Notes under the pieces: model-generated
Told to the model about the DNA's origin: nothing
Databases searched by the model: none
Seen by the model: only the letters and a program-made list of their open reading frames with translations
Made by a program: the position numbers and the translations under genes
DNA from: Bacteroidia bacterium
GTDB lineage: Bacteria; Bacteroidota; Bacteroidia; SpSt-205
Direction: 5' to 3'
DNA length: 64,000 nt
Assembly: GCA_025059535.1 (NCBI GenBank)
Contig: JANXCX010000002.1
Location: 43,324 to 107,323, forward strand
Part shown: piece by piece, positions 46,043 to 55,412 of the stretch
Layout: the number at the start of each line of letters is the position of its first letter
How positions within the stretch are numbered: position 1 is the first letter of the stretch

Positions 46043-47665
46043 ATGGCCTGGCGTATAGCCGTAGTGGGCTTTTTATGGGCGCAGAGCCCTCCCAAGCTAA
46101 TTGTGGGCCTAGTAGTGGATCAAATGCGCGCCGATTACCTCCAGCGCTTCGTCTCAGAAAAGAGCCGCGGGTTTGGTCGCCTTCTCCACGAAGGCCTGGT
46201 ATATCTCAACTGCCATTACTCGTATTTTCCTACTTATACAGCGCCGGGTCATGCGGCGATTTACAGCGGGGCTTCACCGGCTTTTCATGGAATTGTGGCC
46301 AATAGCTGGTGGGAACGTAGCGCCGGGCGGCTGCGCTACTGCGTGGAAGATAGTTTAACCACACTTGTAGGACCTGTGTCCGCCGAGAAGGGCGCCTCGC
46401 CGCGTGCGCTTTTATGTACTACGGTGGCGGATGAATTGCGCTACGCCGCACGCTACACGAATAAAACTATCGGTATAGCCCTCAAGGACCGTTCCGCCAT
46501 CTTACCGATTGGATTTACGGGCTATCTGGCACTGTGGTTTAGTACAAAAACGGGGGAATGGGTAACCAGTACGTACTATACGGATACCTTGCCGGCCTGG
46601 GTAGTTCGCTTCAATAATCAGCGCTATCCAGATAGTCTTATGCGACTGGGATGGCAGCCTAAACGTCTACCCCCTTGCGGCCAAGACGATCCCTATTACG
46701 AAGGCCATTTGCCGGGGGAAACTCACCCTACCTTTCCCCATAGAATTTCAAACTATGAAAGCCTCATTTACACCCCCTGGGGTACGTGGCTAACCTTTCA
46801 GCTGGCCCGATGGGCCATCACCGAAGAGCGCTTAGGCAAAGGCCTCTATCCTGACCTCTTAGCCATTAGCCTTTCCAGCCCTGATCTGACTGGCCATCTC
46901 TTTGGAACCGAAAGCTGCGAACTGCGAAGCCTATACGAGGAACTTGACCGGCAGCTGGCAGATTTCTTGGATTTTCTCTTGAAGCGGTTTTCTAAACAGG
47001 AACTTTTGGTATTTCTCACGGCCGATCATGGGGCTTCGCCTACGCCTGAGTATCTCAGCGCTCATAAAGTGGCGGCTGGGCGCTATCCTGAGGCGGTCTT
47101 AGTGCGGGAGGCGCAGGCTTTCCTTCAAAGGGAGCTACGCCTACCGGATACCCTTCAAGTAGTTGAGCGATTTATCAATCAAAGCTTCTATCTCTCGGGG
47201 CAGCTTGGGTGGGAGCAGCGGCGGGAGGCAGCGCGCCGACTCAAAGACTGGCTTCTTCAACAGCCCCATGTCCTTGCGGCTTATACGGCGGAGGAACTAG
47301 CAGGGCGCGGCGGGTGCTTCTACATCTTCCAAATGCTTCAAGCCGGCTTTCATCCTCAGCGAAGCGGCGATGTAATAGTCGTATATGCGCCCGGATGGGT
47401 GGAGCATGGCGGCTACACGCACGGGACTACCCATGGCTCTATTTGGACCTATGACACGCATGTGCCCCTTATCTGGTGGGGTGGGGGGCTACGGAGCGAA
47501 AGGCGCTACGAGCGGGTAGGGATTACTTCCATAGCGCCAACTATATGCCTTTTGCTGGGTATTCCTTTTCCCTCTGCTAGTGTGGCGCTGCCCTTGGAGG
47601 AGGTTATCCGCCAGTGGCACCAGCCCCCACCGCACTGGTACGAAGGAGCCGAAAGCGGCAACTGA
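46043..47665 (+). CDS. PafA-type alkaline phosphatase, exported
   Basis: 540 residues from ATG 46043. A signal peptide ends LWA before Gln16. Alkaline phosphatase superfamily core: metal Asp in LIVGLVVDQMRADYL, nucleophile Thr in YFPTYTAPGHAAIYSG, DLTGHLFG as the second metal site, TADHGASP, and a final metal His in HGTTHGSIWTYDTHVP. Like PafA of flavobacteria it should be periplasmic and phosphate-releasing even with phosphate present. No T9SS tail, in contrast to the PhoD enzyme in this window. Confidence 0.88.
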   Translation: MAWRIAVVGFLWAQSPPKLIVGLVVDQMRADYLQRFVSEKSRGFGRLLHEGLVYLNCHYSYFPTYTAPGHAAIYSGASPAFHGIVANSWWERSAGRLRYCVEDSLTTLVGPVSAEKGASPRALLCTTVADELRYAARYTNKTIGIALKDRSAILPIGFTGYLALWFSTKTGEWVTSTYYTDTLPAWVVRFNNQRYPDSLMRLGWQPKRLPPCGQDDPYYEGHLPGETHPTFPHRISNYESLIYTPWGTWLTFQLARWAITEERLGKGLYPDLLAISLSSPDLTGHLFGTESCELRSLYEELDRQLADFLDFLLKRFSKQELLVFLTADHGASPTPEYLSAHKVAAGRYPEAVLVREAQAFLQRELRLPDTLQVVERFINQSFYLSGQLGWEQRREAARRLKDWLLQQPHVLAAYTAEELAGRGGCFYIFQMLQAGFHPQRSGDVIVVYAPGWVEHGGYTHGTTHGSIWTYDTHVPLIWWGGGLRSERRYERVGITSIAPTICLLLGIPFPSASVALPLEEVIRQWHQPPPHWYEGAESGN

Positions 47666-47675
47666 AGCTTATACC

Positions 47676-48332
47676 CTAGCGACGATACTCTAGAAGCAAA
47701 AGCCCTATATCATCCAGTAGCTTTTGAATATGCATGGAATCTAAGCCGCTATAGACGCCGCGCAAGCGCAAGTCGGGGTCTACCAATACAAGGGCATCAC
47801 TATGCACTAGGCCTAATTCTCCTTTTGTCGTATCGGGCAGTCTTTCGGTGTAAAGGAGGTAGCCCTGGCGGGCTAGTCGGTAAAGCGTGCTTTCAGCACC
47901 TGTAACGAAAGTCCAACGGCTTGGATCGGCGCGGTGCTTAGCCGCGTACTCTCTTAGAATAGCGGGTGTATCATGGGCCGGGTCCACGGTGTAGGAGACT
48001 AGTCGTACTTGAGGGGCCCTCCCTGCCAAAGCCTCTTGTAGGAAGTACATCGCCTGACTAAGCCGCGGACAGATGCCCGGGCAGCGCGTGAAGAAATAGT
48101 TTGCTACATGGATCCGGCCTCGCAGCGAATCGCGCGTGAAAGGGAGGCTATCCTGCGTCCATAATTGGAAATCCGGTAGGGTGTGCCAGAGCGTATCAGA
48201 GCCCTGAACGGTAGAATGACCTAAAATGGGTAGTCTTCGGTAGTGCGTTTTACCCTGCGAAAGCAAAAACCACAGCAGAAAGGGAAGGAGGAGAATCAGC
48301 AATACCCCAGCTATCCGAAGGGCTGGCCTCAT
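47676..48332 (-). CDS. SCO1/SenC copper chaperone
   Basis: Membrane-anchored thioredoxin-like protein that delivers copper to the CuA site of cytochrome oxidase. 218 residues: an N-terminal anchor (about 7-25), the CxxxC copper motif CPGIC at 84-88, and the third ligand His177 in GLVHSDALVLV. It is the last gene of the oxidase operon and overlaps the subunit IV gene by 4 bases. Convergent with the PafA gene, 10 bases apart. Confidence 0.92.
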   Translation of the reverse strand: MRPALRIAGVLLILLLPFLLWFLLSQGKTHYRRLPILGHSTVQGSDTLWHTLPDFQLWTQDSLPFTRDSLRGRIHVANYFFTRCPGICPRLSQAMYFLQEALAGRAPQVRLVSYTVDPAHDTPAILREYAAKHRADPSRWTFVTGAESTLYRLARQGYLLYTERLPDTTKGELGLVHSDALVLVDPDLRLRGVYSGLDSMHIQKLLDDIGLLLLEYRR

Positions 48333-48631
48333 CCGCCAAAAAGAAGCTGAAAGAGTTTCACGCTCTCATACCATAAGGCCGCAAGCAAGGCTAAAAGGAG
48401 CATAAGGGGAGAAATGATGATATACGCCAGCGTAACGCGCTCAAACTTCATGTGCATGAAGTAGGCTGTGATGTAAAAGGCTTTGGCCAGAGTCATAACT
48501 ACGAAGGCTACGGTTTTGAAAGTACCCTTGGGTACGGTGAAAGCTACTATGAATTCCGCTACAGTGATGATAAAGAGAATGAGGAAGGGATACCAAACTT
48601 TATGCCAGAGGGTATGTTCGGTAGTGGCCAT
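48329..48631 (-). CDS. Cytochrome c oxidase subunit IV (caa3/CyoD-like)
   Basis: 100 residues with three hydrophobic segments, matching the small caa3-type subunit IV/CyoD family (KVWYPFLILFIITVAEFIVA, then AYFMHMKFERVTLAYIIISP). It follows subunit III by 3 bases and overlaps the SCO gene by 4. It stabilises the oxidase complex in relatives. Confidence 0.85.
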   Translation of the reverse strand: MATTEHTLWHKVWYPFLILFIITVAEFIVAFTVPKGTFKTVAFVVMTLAKAFYITAYFMHMKFERVTLAYIIISPLMLLLALLAALWYESVKLFQLLFGG

Positions 48632-48634
48632 ATG

Positions 48635-49297
48635 TCAGAGTAGGTAGAAGAAGGTAAATACGAATACCCACACGAGGTCCACGAAGTGCCAGTAGAGGCC
48701 GATGTTCTCCACGCGGTTGTAGTGGCCGATGCGGTCAAAATCTCCCCGCAAAATCTGAATCAGTACAACTAGATTGAGAATAACGCCACTGGCCACGTGG
48801 GAGCCATGAAAGCCTGTGATGAGGAAGAAGAATTGGCCAAATTGGGCGGCGCCAAAGGGGTTACCCGTCAGAGTAGTACCCCCTAAAATGAGATGGGTCC
48901 ATTCCCAGGCCTGGCAGCCTAGAAAAGTCAGCCCCCCTAGGATGGTATAGAAAAGGTAGAGGGCAGCGCCCTTTCGGTCTTTGCGGTGCCCCGCCTCCAC
49001 GGAGAGCACCATCGTGACACTACTTACAATCAGAATAAAAGTCATGAGCCCCACAAAAACCAGGGGATAGCCGTGCCCCAAAATAGGAGCTGCGTCAAAT
49101 ACCTTTTCGGGATTGGGCCAGTTAGGCGCTTTGAACCGAATGAAGCCATAGGCAATCAGGAAAGAGCCAAAGGTAAAGGCGTCCGATAGGAGGAAAACCC
49201 ACATCATGAGTTTTCCCCAGCTTACATTTCCGAAGGGCGATTTTCCGCCGCTCCAAGGAGCACTCAGCTCCGCGGGTTGGGTAGCTACGACGGCCAT
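48635..49297 (-). CDS. Cytochrome c oxidase subunit III (second copy)
   Basis: Heme-copper oxidase subunit III, about 220 residues from ATG 49297. The open frame extends to 49348, into the preceding gene. Seven hydrophobic segments are not all clear. Typical are WVFLLSDAFTFGSFLIAY, GFHGSHVASGVILNLVV and YWHFVDLVWVFVFTFFYL. It pairs with the preceding coxC paralogue, the tandem arrangement usual in Bacteroidota. Confidence 0.88.
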   Translation of the reverse strand: MAVVATQPAELSAPWSGGKSPFGNVSWGKLMMWVFLLSDAFTFGSFLIAYGFIRFKAPNWPNPEKVFDAAPILGHGYPLVFVGLMTFILIVSSVTMVLSVEAGHRKDRKGAALYLFYTILGGLTFLGCQAWEWTHLILGGTTLTGNPFGAAQFGQFFFLITGFHGSHVASGVILNLVVLIQILRGDFDRIGHYNRVENIGLYWHFVDLVWVFVFTFFYLL

Positions 49298-49302
49298 ATG
49301 TG

Positions 49303-49878
49303 TTAGAAAAGCTGATTCACCTGCAAAAATACGATAAGGTACACCCACAGCACGCCTAAGGCATGCCAGAAAGTGCTGGCTAGCCGAAAGCCTAACTCGG
49401 TCTGTTTAGCTACCTGATAGCGGAAGGCCCGAAAGAGCCAGTAGCCTAAAACAATTAGGCCTGCTACCAGGTGGAGGGCATGAAGGCCAGAGAACACGTA
49501 GAAGTAGCTTACAGCTTTATGATTACCTGCAAGGAAAAAGCCGTTATGGACAAGGAGGCGCCAGCCAATCACCTGACCAACGAGAAAAAATACCCCTAAG
49601 CCAAACGTAGCCATGAGGCCCACTTGAATTTGCCAGGGGTTGTTGACTTTATAGCCTCGACGAGCCCAGAAGAGCGTATAACTGCTCAGGATAAGGAGGG
49701 TAGTATTGAGCCAGAAGACGCCAGGAATGGGAAAGGTCTGCCAATTTTCGGAGAAGCGCTGAACAAGGTAGGCGCTGGTAAAGCCGGCGAATAACATCGC
49801 CGTGGCGGCTAAGTAGAGCCATAGTAAAAGTTCCGCTGAATGTAAGCGTGGAGCTGTTTCTACCCGCTGATAACCCAT
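49303..49878 (-). CDS. Cytochrome c oxidase subunit III-like protein (first copy)
   Basis: 191 residues of the subunit III/CyoC family with five hydrophobic segments. Family features are FAGFTSAYLVQR, SGLHALHLVAGLIVLGYWLF and a final WHALGVLWVYLIVFLQ. It is shorter and more divergent than the following copy, from which it is separated by 5 bases. Its start overlaps the ctaB tail by 19 bases. Confidence 0.85.
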   Translation of the reverse strand: MGYQRVETAPRLHSAELLLWLYLAATAMLFAGFTSAYLVQRFSENWQTFPIPGVFWLNTTLLILSSYTLFWARRGYKVNNPWQIQVGLMATFGLGVFFLVGQVIGWRLLVHNGFFLAGNHKAVSYFYVFSGLHALHLVAGLIVLGYWLFRAFRYQVAKQTELGFRLASTFWHALGVLWVYLIVFLQVNQLF

Positions 49879-50732
49879 AGGCCGAGATAAAGAAGCGCTA
49901 AATAGGCACTGAAAACCGGCATAAGGTACCTAAGGGCTGGAGAAGGGGCCGAGGCTATTCTATGGAAAGCATAGGCGCTGAGGAGGAGGCTCAGGCTACA
50001 TATCCAGAGGGCTTTTGGCCAATCCAGAAAGGGGGTCCAGAGAAGGGCGCCTAAGAGAGGGAGTCCTGTCGCAAGCTGGATAGCTCGCTTGTTGGCTTCG
50101 GGATGGTCAGGGCTAAAAGGGAGGAGCCAAATCCCTGCGCGCGGGTAGTCCTGTCGGGCCAGCCAAGCAATGAGCCAGAAGTGCGGAAATTGCCAGAGGA
50201 ATTGAAGGGTAAAAAGAAGAGCCGGCATGGTGCTAAACTCAGGCTTTATGGCCCAGTAGCCAATCACGGGGGGTAAAGCCCCAGCTACGGCGCCTACGCC
50301 GACCGCCCCTACGCCAGCTTTCTTTAAAGGCGTGTAGAGAAAGACGTAGATAAGCCAAGCGCCTACAGCTGTAAGGGTGCAGAGCCAATTAAGCCTCGCT
50401 AGAAGGAGGATACCGAGGAATCCTAATAGGCTGCCTATCGCTACCGCTTCCCAAGGGCTGATGAGACCTGCGGCCAAAGGGCGCTGGCGTGTGCGTATCA
50501 TAAGGGCGTCAATTTGCCGCTCCCAGAGCTGATTAGCCGCATTGGCTGAGCCAGTAATCCCATATCCCCCCAGTAGGACGCTAAGCACGGCCCAGCCATC
50601 GGCTGCCCCAGCTAAGAGGGCCCCCATAGCAGCCGAAAATACCACAAGCACGCTAAGCCGAGGCTTAGTAAGCTGCCAGTAGGCTCCAAGTCTAAAGAGA
50701 AGGCTGAGCGACAGGCTTGCGCGAGCTTCCAT
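49860..50732 (-). CDS. ctaB: Heme O synthase (protoheme IX farnesyltransferase)
   Basis: UbiA-family enzyme adding the farnesyl chain to heme B, the first step to heme A. 290 residues and about nine membrane segments. The first Asp motif region is NQLWERQIDALMIRTRQRPL, with Glu in the first Asp position as in some CtaB proteins, and the second is KRAIQLATGLP after FSPDHPEAN. It overlaps ctaA by 41 bases; no better start was found. Confidence 0.9.
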   Translation of the reverse strand: MEARASLSLSLLFRLGAYWQLTKPRLSVLVVFSAAMGALLAGAADGWAVLSVLLGGYGITGSANAANQLWERQIDALMIRTRQRPLAAGLISPWEAVAIGSLLGFLGILLLARLNWLCTLTAVGAWLIYVFLYTPLKKAGVGAVGVGAVAGALPPVIGYWAIKPEFSTMPALLFTLQFLWQFPHFWLIAWLARQDYPRAGIWLLPFSPDHPEANKRAIQLATGLPLLGALLWTPFLDWPKALWICSLSLLLSAYAFHRIASAPSPALRYLMPVFSAYLALLYLGLWVISG

Positions 50733-51663
50733 AAACCGAATACTGGAAAAAGTATAGCGATAGAAAGGCCGTATTAGCCGCTAGAAGCGCTATCCAGAGG
50801 TGTAAAATCTTGCCTACACCCGTAAAGGCTATGTAACGGAGAAAAGCGCCCAAGAGAACCTGAAGGGTCAGAAGAAGTGTCGTAGCGATGGCCCACTGGC
50901 GAGCTAAAGGCTGCCGCACAGGCTCACGGTACAGGCGCCAGTGGTAATAGGCCCAAAGCCCTAAAACTATCCAGGAGAAGCTGCGGTGGAAATAAAAGGT
51001 AGGACTATAGATAGCCGTTTCCCATCCAGCTTGATTTATGGCTGCGCGTACGGAGGCACCTGAGAGAATTTGAATAAGGAGGGCCACCCAGCTAAAGGCA
51101 CCTATAAAGTAGTAGATGCGCCATTCCCCGCGCAAAGAGGCTTTTTCCAGGGGGAAGGTTTGCGCCCAGGCGAGGAGGGTGCACAGAGTCAGCGCTAAGG
51201 TAAAAATCATGTGGAGGGTAATCATGCGCTCGGCAAGGTAGGTAGCTACTACGCGCCATCCCAGAAGGGCTTGCAGAAGAAGAAGGATAGGTAAAGCTGT
51301 TGTATAAAAGAGGAGACGGGTTTGGGTGCGCAGAAAGACCCAGCTATAAGCCACCATTCCCAAAATGCCTATACCTGCCACGATGGCTAAGAGGCGGTTG
51401 AGGTATTCGGCCCAGGTCTTGAGGGGGTCAAAAGGCTCGGCTAATTTACCCCCTACAGCGAAGCGCTGGCGGTAATCTGGAGGGAGCTGGGACTCATACA
51501 CAGGGGGAATGAGCTGTCCGTAACAGGTAGGCCAGTCCGGACAGCCCATTCCCGCCTCTAAGATGCGCACCGCAGCACCTGCAAAGACTACGGCAAAAAG
51601 CAGGAAAAAGGTAAGGAGGGCAAGTCGGCGGAAGCGCTGGAGATGCCTTTCCAAGGCATTCAT
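50692..51663 (-). CDS. ctaA: Heme A synthase
   Basis: Cox15/CtaA membrane monooxygenase converting heme O to heme A. 323 residues with eight hydrophobic segments. The family opening is AVRILEAGMGCPDWPTCYGQ, with the Cys pair in the first periplasmic loop. Heme-ligand His candidates are in RMITLHMIFTLALTL and YFHRSFSWIVLGLWAYYHW. It overlaps ctaD by 4 bases, so heme A maturation is made with the oxidase. Confidence 0.9.
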   Translation of the reverse strand: MNALERHLQRFRRLALLTFFLLFAVVFAGAAVRILEAGMGCPDWPTCYGQLIPPVYESQLPPDYRQRFAVGGKLAEPFDPLKTWAEYLNRLLAIVAGIGILGMVAYSWVFLRTQTRLLFYTTALPILLLLQALLGWRVVATYLAERMITLHMIFTLALTLCTLLAWAQTFPLEKASLRGEWRIYYFIGAFSWVALLIQILSGASVRAAINQAGWETAIYSPTFYFHRSFSWIVLGLWAYYHWRLYREPVRQPLARQWAIATTLLLTLQVLLGAFLRYIAFTGVGKILHLWIALLAANTAFLSLYFFQYSVYGSSRKPVAQPSL

Positions 51664-53603
51664 GCCTCGGGGGCCGGAGGCTTTTGGTTCGGTGAAAGGG
51701 CAGGGGCGGGTTTAGGCTCCACACTCGCCGCCACCGCTTCGCCTCCTGTATCTTCCCGCCGATCTATAACTGTACTGGGATCAAAATCCTCCTCCCACCA
51801 GCGCACGCCGCGCGCAATATCCTCATCGGAGATATACTGGGGTATAAAATCCACGGGGGCGCCGGGTTTAGAGTAGTCATAGGGCCAGCGATATACCGTA
51901 GGTAGGTTGCCCGGCCAGTTTCCATGGAGGTGCTTAACGGGGGCGCTCCACTCTAAGGTAGTAGCTTTCCAAGGGTTACGCGGGGCCGGCTTGCCCCAAA
52001 ACATGCTATGGAAGAAGTTGTAGATGAATATAAGCTGGGCCGCTATGGTGATGAGGGCAGCCACGGTGATGAAGACATTCAAATCTTGCCATTTACTGGT
52101 GAAGCTAAATTCCGTGAAAGCATAGTAACGCCGCGGCACACCGCCAAAGCCCATGTAGTACATAGGGAAAAATACCAGGTTAGCCCCCACGAAGGTTAGC
52201 CAGAAGTGTAGGTAACCCAGCCGTTCATTCATCATGCGGCCCCACAGGCGAGGGAACCAGTGGTAAGTGCCGCCGAACATGGCAAATACCGCCGAAACGC
52301 CCATTACGAGATGGAAGTGGCCCACGACAAAGTAGGTATTATGCAGCGGGATGTCCACGGGAGCCACACCTAAGAAGAATCCTGTCAGCCCCCCGCTAAT
52401 GAAAAAGGAAACCGTCCCAATCGCAAAGAGCATGGGCGTATTGAGGTGAATATTCCCTTTCCAGAGGGTGAAGATGTAGTTGAAAATCTTCATCGCCGAA
52501 GGGATAGCTACAAGGAGGGTAGTAGCGGTGAAAATAGAGCCTAGAAGCGGATTCATCCCTGTTACGAACATGTGATGGGCCCATACGATGAAGGAAACAA
52601 AGGCAATGCCTAATATGGAAATCACCATTACCTTATAGCCGAAGATGGGCTTACGGGCATGGGTGCTTATGAGCTCAGAGGTAATCCCCAGCGCCGGCAG
52701 AAGAACGATATACACTTCGGGATGGCCGAGAAACCAGAAAAGATGGAGATAGAGAAGGGCATTTCCTCCCTGCTGGGGTAGGGCTTGGCCTGCGATGTAG
52801 ATGTCTGAGAGATAGAAGCTCGTACCCAAGCTGTGGTCAAAAAGCAGGAGGATAAAGGCCGCTACCGCAGGTGGAAAGCTGAGAAGCCCGAGCACAGCTA
52901 CCGTAAAGAGAGCCCATACGGCCAGAGGCATGCGGAAGGGCGACATGCCCTTAGTGCGCAGGTTTAAGACCGTTGTAATATAATTGAGCCCGCCCATGAG
53001 TACCCCGACCACAAAGAGGACCAGCGCAATAATCCACAAGACCATCCCTAAGCCTGACCCAGGCATGGCTTGGGGTAGAGCGCTAAGCGGGGGATAGACC
53101 GTCCAGCCCGCCCCAGCTGGTCCAGTCCCTACGAAGAAAGAAGCCATGAGAACTACCGTACCCCAGAAGAAGAAGTGGAAAGAGAGCATATTGATGAAGG
53201 GCGAGGCCATGTCGCGAGCTCCTAGCTGAAGGGGGATCAGCAGATTGGCAAAAGTACCGCTCAAACCGCCAGTCAGAAGCCAGAAAACTAAAATAGTGCC
53301 ATGCATTGTTACAAGAGCCATGTAGAAATTGGGATCCAAGCGGCCTTCCGGTGCCCACTTGCCCAGTATAGTCTCCAAGAAGGGAAAGCTCTTATCGGGA
53401 AAGGCAAGCTGAAGCCGAAAGATCCCCGAAAGAAGTATGCCAATAAACCCTGATATAAAGCCGGTGAGAAGGAACTGTTTAGCTATAGTTTTGTGGTCCT
53501 GACTGAAAATGTACTTTGTCCAAAAGGATTCGCGGTGATGCGTATGATGAGACTCGGAGATGTGCTCCAGAGTCTCTACCGATGTTCCATGATACGTCGC
53601 CAT
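51660..53603 (-). CDS. ctaD: Cytochrome c oxidase subunit I (type A1)
   Basis: Catalytic subunit with heme a and the heme a3-CuB centre, 647 residues and 12 or more membrane segments. Low-spin heme His in VTMHGTILVFW; D-channel Asp in LGARDMASPFINM; HPEVYIVLLP, giving the cross-linked His-Tyr and the A1-type Glu; VWAHHMFVTG for CuB; K-channel Lys in IPSAMKIFNY; and VVGHFHLVMG for heme ligands. The N-terminal 45 residues are His-rich (HHTHH). The C-terminal 50 residues are acidic/Pro-rich and soluble. Second gene of the operon, 3 bases after ctaC. Confidence 0.97.
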   Translation of the reverse strand: MATYHGTSVETLEHISESHHTHHRESFWTKYIFSQDHKTIAKQFLLTGFISGFIGILLSGIFRLQLAFPDKSFPFLETILGKWAPEGRLDPNFYMALVTMHGTILVFWLLTGGLSGTFANLLIPLQLGARDMASPFINMLSFHFFFWGTVVLMASFFVGTGPAGAGWTVYPPLSALPQAMPGSGLGMVLWIIALVLFVVGVLMGGLNYITTVLNLRTKGMSPFRMPLAVWALFTVAVLGLLSFPPAVAAFILLLFDHSLGTSFYLSDIYIAGQALPQQGGNALLYLHLFWFLGHPEVYIVLLPALGITSELISTHARKPIFGYKVMVISILGIAFVSFIVWAHHMFVTGMNPLLGSIFTATTLLVAIPSAMKIFNYIFTLWKGNIHLNTPMLFAIGTVSFFISGGLTGFFLGVAPVDIPLHNTYFVVGHFHLVMGVSAVFAMFGGTYHWFPRLWGRMMNERLGYLHFWLTFVGANLVFFPMYYMGFGGVPRRYYAFTEFSFTSKWQDLNVFITVAALITIAAQLIFIYNFFHSMFWGKPAPRNPWKATTLEWSAPVKHLHGNWPGNLPTVYRWPYDYSKPGAPVDFIPQYISDEDIARGVRWWEEDFDPSTVIDRREDTGGEAVAASVEPKPAPALSPNQKPPAPEA

Positions 53604-53606
53604 AGG

Positions 53607-54752
53607 CTATAAGTTTTGAGTGTTTTTGTGCAGGGCTACAGAAGAAGGGGGAGTATAAGCAGGCTTAAACTGGCTCAGCCACTGCTGATACTCCTCCCAG
53701 GTTTCTACTACGACTTTCATGCGCATATTGTAATGCGCCCCCCCGCAGAGCTGATTGCAGGCCAGCTCGTAATCAAATTCGGGGTCTTTCAGCTTGCGCC
53801 GCATTTCCTTTGTAGTGTAGAGGGGTACAAACTTCGCTTGCGTTCGCTGACCGGGTACGGCGTAAATATGCGTCCGAAAGTGCGGCAGATATAAGGAATG
53901 CAGCACATCCTTAGAGCGTACGTGGATTATAATTTGAGCTCCTACTGGGAGGTGAATCTCCTTAAGAGGGGGCAAGATATCATCCTGGGCTTTGGGATCA
54001 GTAAAGTCTAAGCCCAGTACATTTTCCCCGCCTATCAGCTTATAATGGTAGCGGCCGAGCTTACCGTCCGGCCCAGCATAGCGCACCCGCCATTGGAACT
54101 GCTCGGCTACGGCCTCAAGTTCCACGGTTTTTTGGTCCGCCCTAGCGACTTGGCCATGTACAGGAGCACTCCATACCCAGATACCCCAGGCCGCAATTAT
54201 CACGACCGGAATAGTTATAGCTATAAGTGCAGCCCGCTCTAGGCCATGATGGGTAAGCTCATATACTGCGCCTTGAGATCGGCCATGATAATAGCGCCAT
54301 ATCATATAGAAGAGTAGGAGATGAACCAGAATGAAGGCCGGGTAGGTAAAGTAGAGAATGAAGTCCTTGAGGGTATCTATGGCCTGGCCATGGGCCGAGG
54401 CAGACTCAGGAAGATAATTTGGTGCATACTTGAAGCTGCCCCAGAGAGCCAAAGCTATGCCACCTAAGCCCACAACCATCCATAGGCGCATATTCACCTT
54501 ATCCCGATCCCAATCTCCAAAAGGATCATAGCCAGTGTAGCGAACTACAAGCTGAACGAGACGAATAGATAAGAAAATAATCGCAATCGTCTCTATCCAT
54601 AAAACTCTCCATAGGAAACTGTTCCAATCAAATGTAGAGGTGGTGGCCTCTTGGAGCGCTATTTCGGTGGCGCGGGCTCTAGCGGCCGCACCGATCTGGG
54701 CCCATAGGAGCCCTCCCAAGCCGAGGGCCCCCAGCCAACCTAAACGAGCCAT
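53607..54752 (-). CDS. ctaC: Cytochrome c oxidase subunit II
   Basis: Electron-entry subunit with the CuA site, 381 residues from ATG 54752. Signal peptide ends LWA before Gln19. The open frame runs to 54869, but a TAACTTTG box ends 8 bases before 54752. After several N-terminal membrane segments comes the cupredoxin domain: His285 in DVLHSLYLPH, and the CuA loop CNQLCGGAHYNM with Cys332, Cys336, His340 and Met343. Gln334 replaces the Glu that binds Mg in mitochondrial enzymes. No cytochrome c domain is fused, so an aa3 rather than a caa3 subunit II. Confidence 0.95.
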   Translation of the reverse strand: MARLGWLGALGLGGLLWAQIGAAARARATEIALQEATTSTFDWNSFLWRVLWIETIAIIFLSIRLVQLVVRYTGYDPFGDWDRDKVNMRLWMVVGLGGIALALWGSFKYAPNYLPESASAHGQAIDTLKDFILYFTYPAFILVHLLLFYMIWRYYHGRSQGAVYELTHHGLERAALIAITIPVVIIAAWGIWVWSAPVHGQVARADQKTVELEAVAEQFQWRVRYAGPDGKLGRYHYKLIGGENVLGLDFTDPKAQDDILPPLKEIHLPVGAQIIIHVRSKDVLHSLYLPHFRTHIYAVPGQRTQAKFVPLYTTKEMRRKLKDPEFDYELACNQLCGGAHYNMRMKVVVETWEEYQQWLSQFKPAYTPPSSVALHKNTQNL

Positions 54753-54760
54753 AACTGCTA

Positions 54761-54768
54761 CAAAGTTA
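54761..54768 (-). promoter_or_regulatory. Bacteroidota -7 box before the oxidase operon
   Basis: On the minus strand TAACTTTG ends 8 bases before ATG 54752, an exact match that likely drives ctaC through SCO. Confidence 0.6.
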
Positions 54769-54890
54769 TATAAACCCATTTCATTCCGAAGTGATGAAAC
54801 GCCCCACGCCGCCGTACCTCTTTCCATAGCTCCTCTCGGGAACATAATTCCTATACGCCGCCATTCCATTTGAGGGCAACGGGGGATTTC

Positions 54891-54898
54891 GTATTTTG
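54891..54898 (+). promoter_or_regulatory. Degenerate -7 box before purE
   Basis: GTATTTTG keeps the TTTG core and ends 4 bases before ATG 54903, at the same spacing as exact boxes elsewhere. Confidence 0.4.
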
Positions 54899-54902
54899 GG
54901 GT

Positions 54903-55412
54903 ATGCAGCCACAGGTAGGGGTTATTATGGGAAGCGCTAGCGATGCGGCTATTTTAGAGGAGGCCCGAGGGATTCTAGAGGAATTTGGCGTGCCTTACGA
55001 ATATACTATTGTTTCAGCGCATCGCACGCCGGATCGGCTCTGGGCCTATGCCCGTCAAGCTGTAGGGCGGGGATTACGCGTGATTATCGCGGGGGCGGGC
55101 GGGGCTGCCCATCTACCAGGTATGGTCGCCGCCCTCACAACGCTCCCCGTGATAGGCGTCCCAATCCGAAGTAAAGGAAGCCTACAAGGGCTAGACTCGC
55201 TTTTATCTATTGTTCAGATGCCAAAGGGGGTGCCCGTAGCTACCGTAGCCGTAGATAATGGAGCCAATGCCGCATTGCTGGCTATCCGTATCTTGGCGTT
55301 ACAGGATGAGGCGCTGCGCCTTCGGCTGGAAGGCTACCAAAACCGCCTTCATGAGGAGGCCCTGCGTCCGCTGGCGGAGGAGCCCTATCGCTTCCACTAC
55401 ATAACGTTATGA
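54903..55412 (+). CDS. purE: N5-carboxyaminoimidazole ribonucleotide mutase
   Basis: Purine-pathway mutase, class I PurE. 169 residues from ATG 54903. The family motifs are [23 protein letters not shown] and [12 protein letters not shown]. The in-frame TTG at 54870 would include the promoter box. It overlaps msrA by 4 bases. No purK is adjacent. Confidence 0.94.
   Translation: MQPQVGVIMGSASDAAILEEARGILEEFGVPYEYTIVSAHRTPDRLWAYARQAVGRGLRVIIAGAGGAAHLPGMVAALTTLPVIGVPIRSKGSLQGLDSLLSIVQMPKGVPVATVAVDNGANAALLAIRILALQDEALRLRLEGYQNRLHEEALRPLAEEPYRFHYITL

Noticed and set aside
7160..48800. Possible parS sites around CACGTG palindromes
   Set aside because: Several CACGTG hexamers occur inside genes, but none has the TGTTTC/GAAACA arms of the parS consensus.
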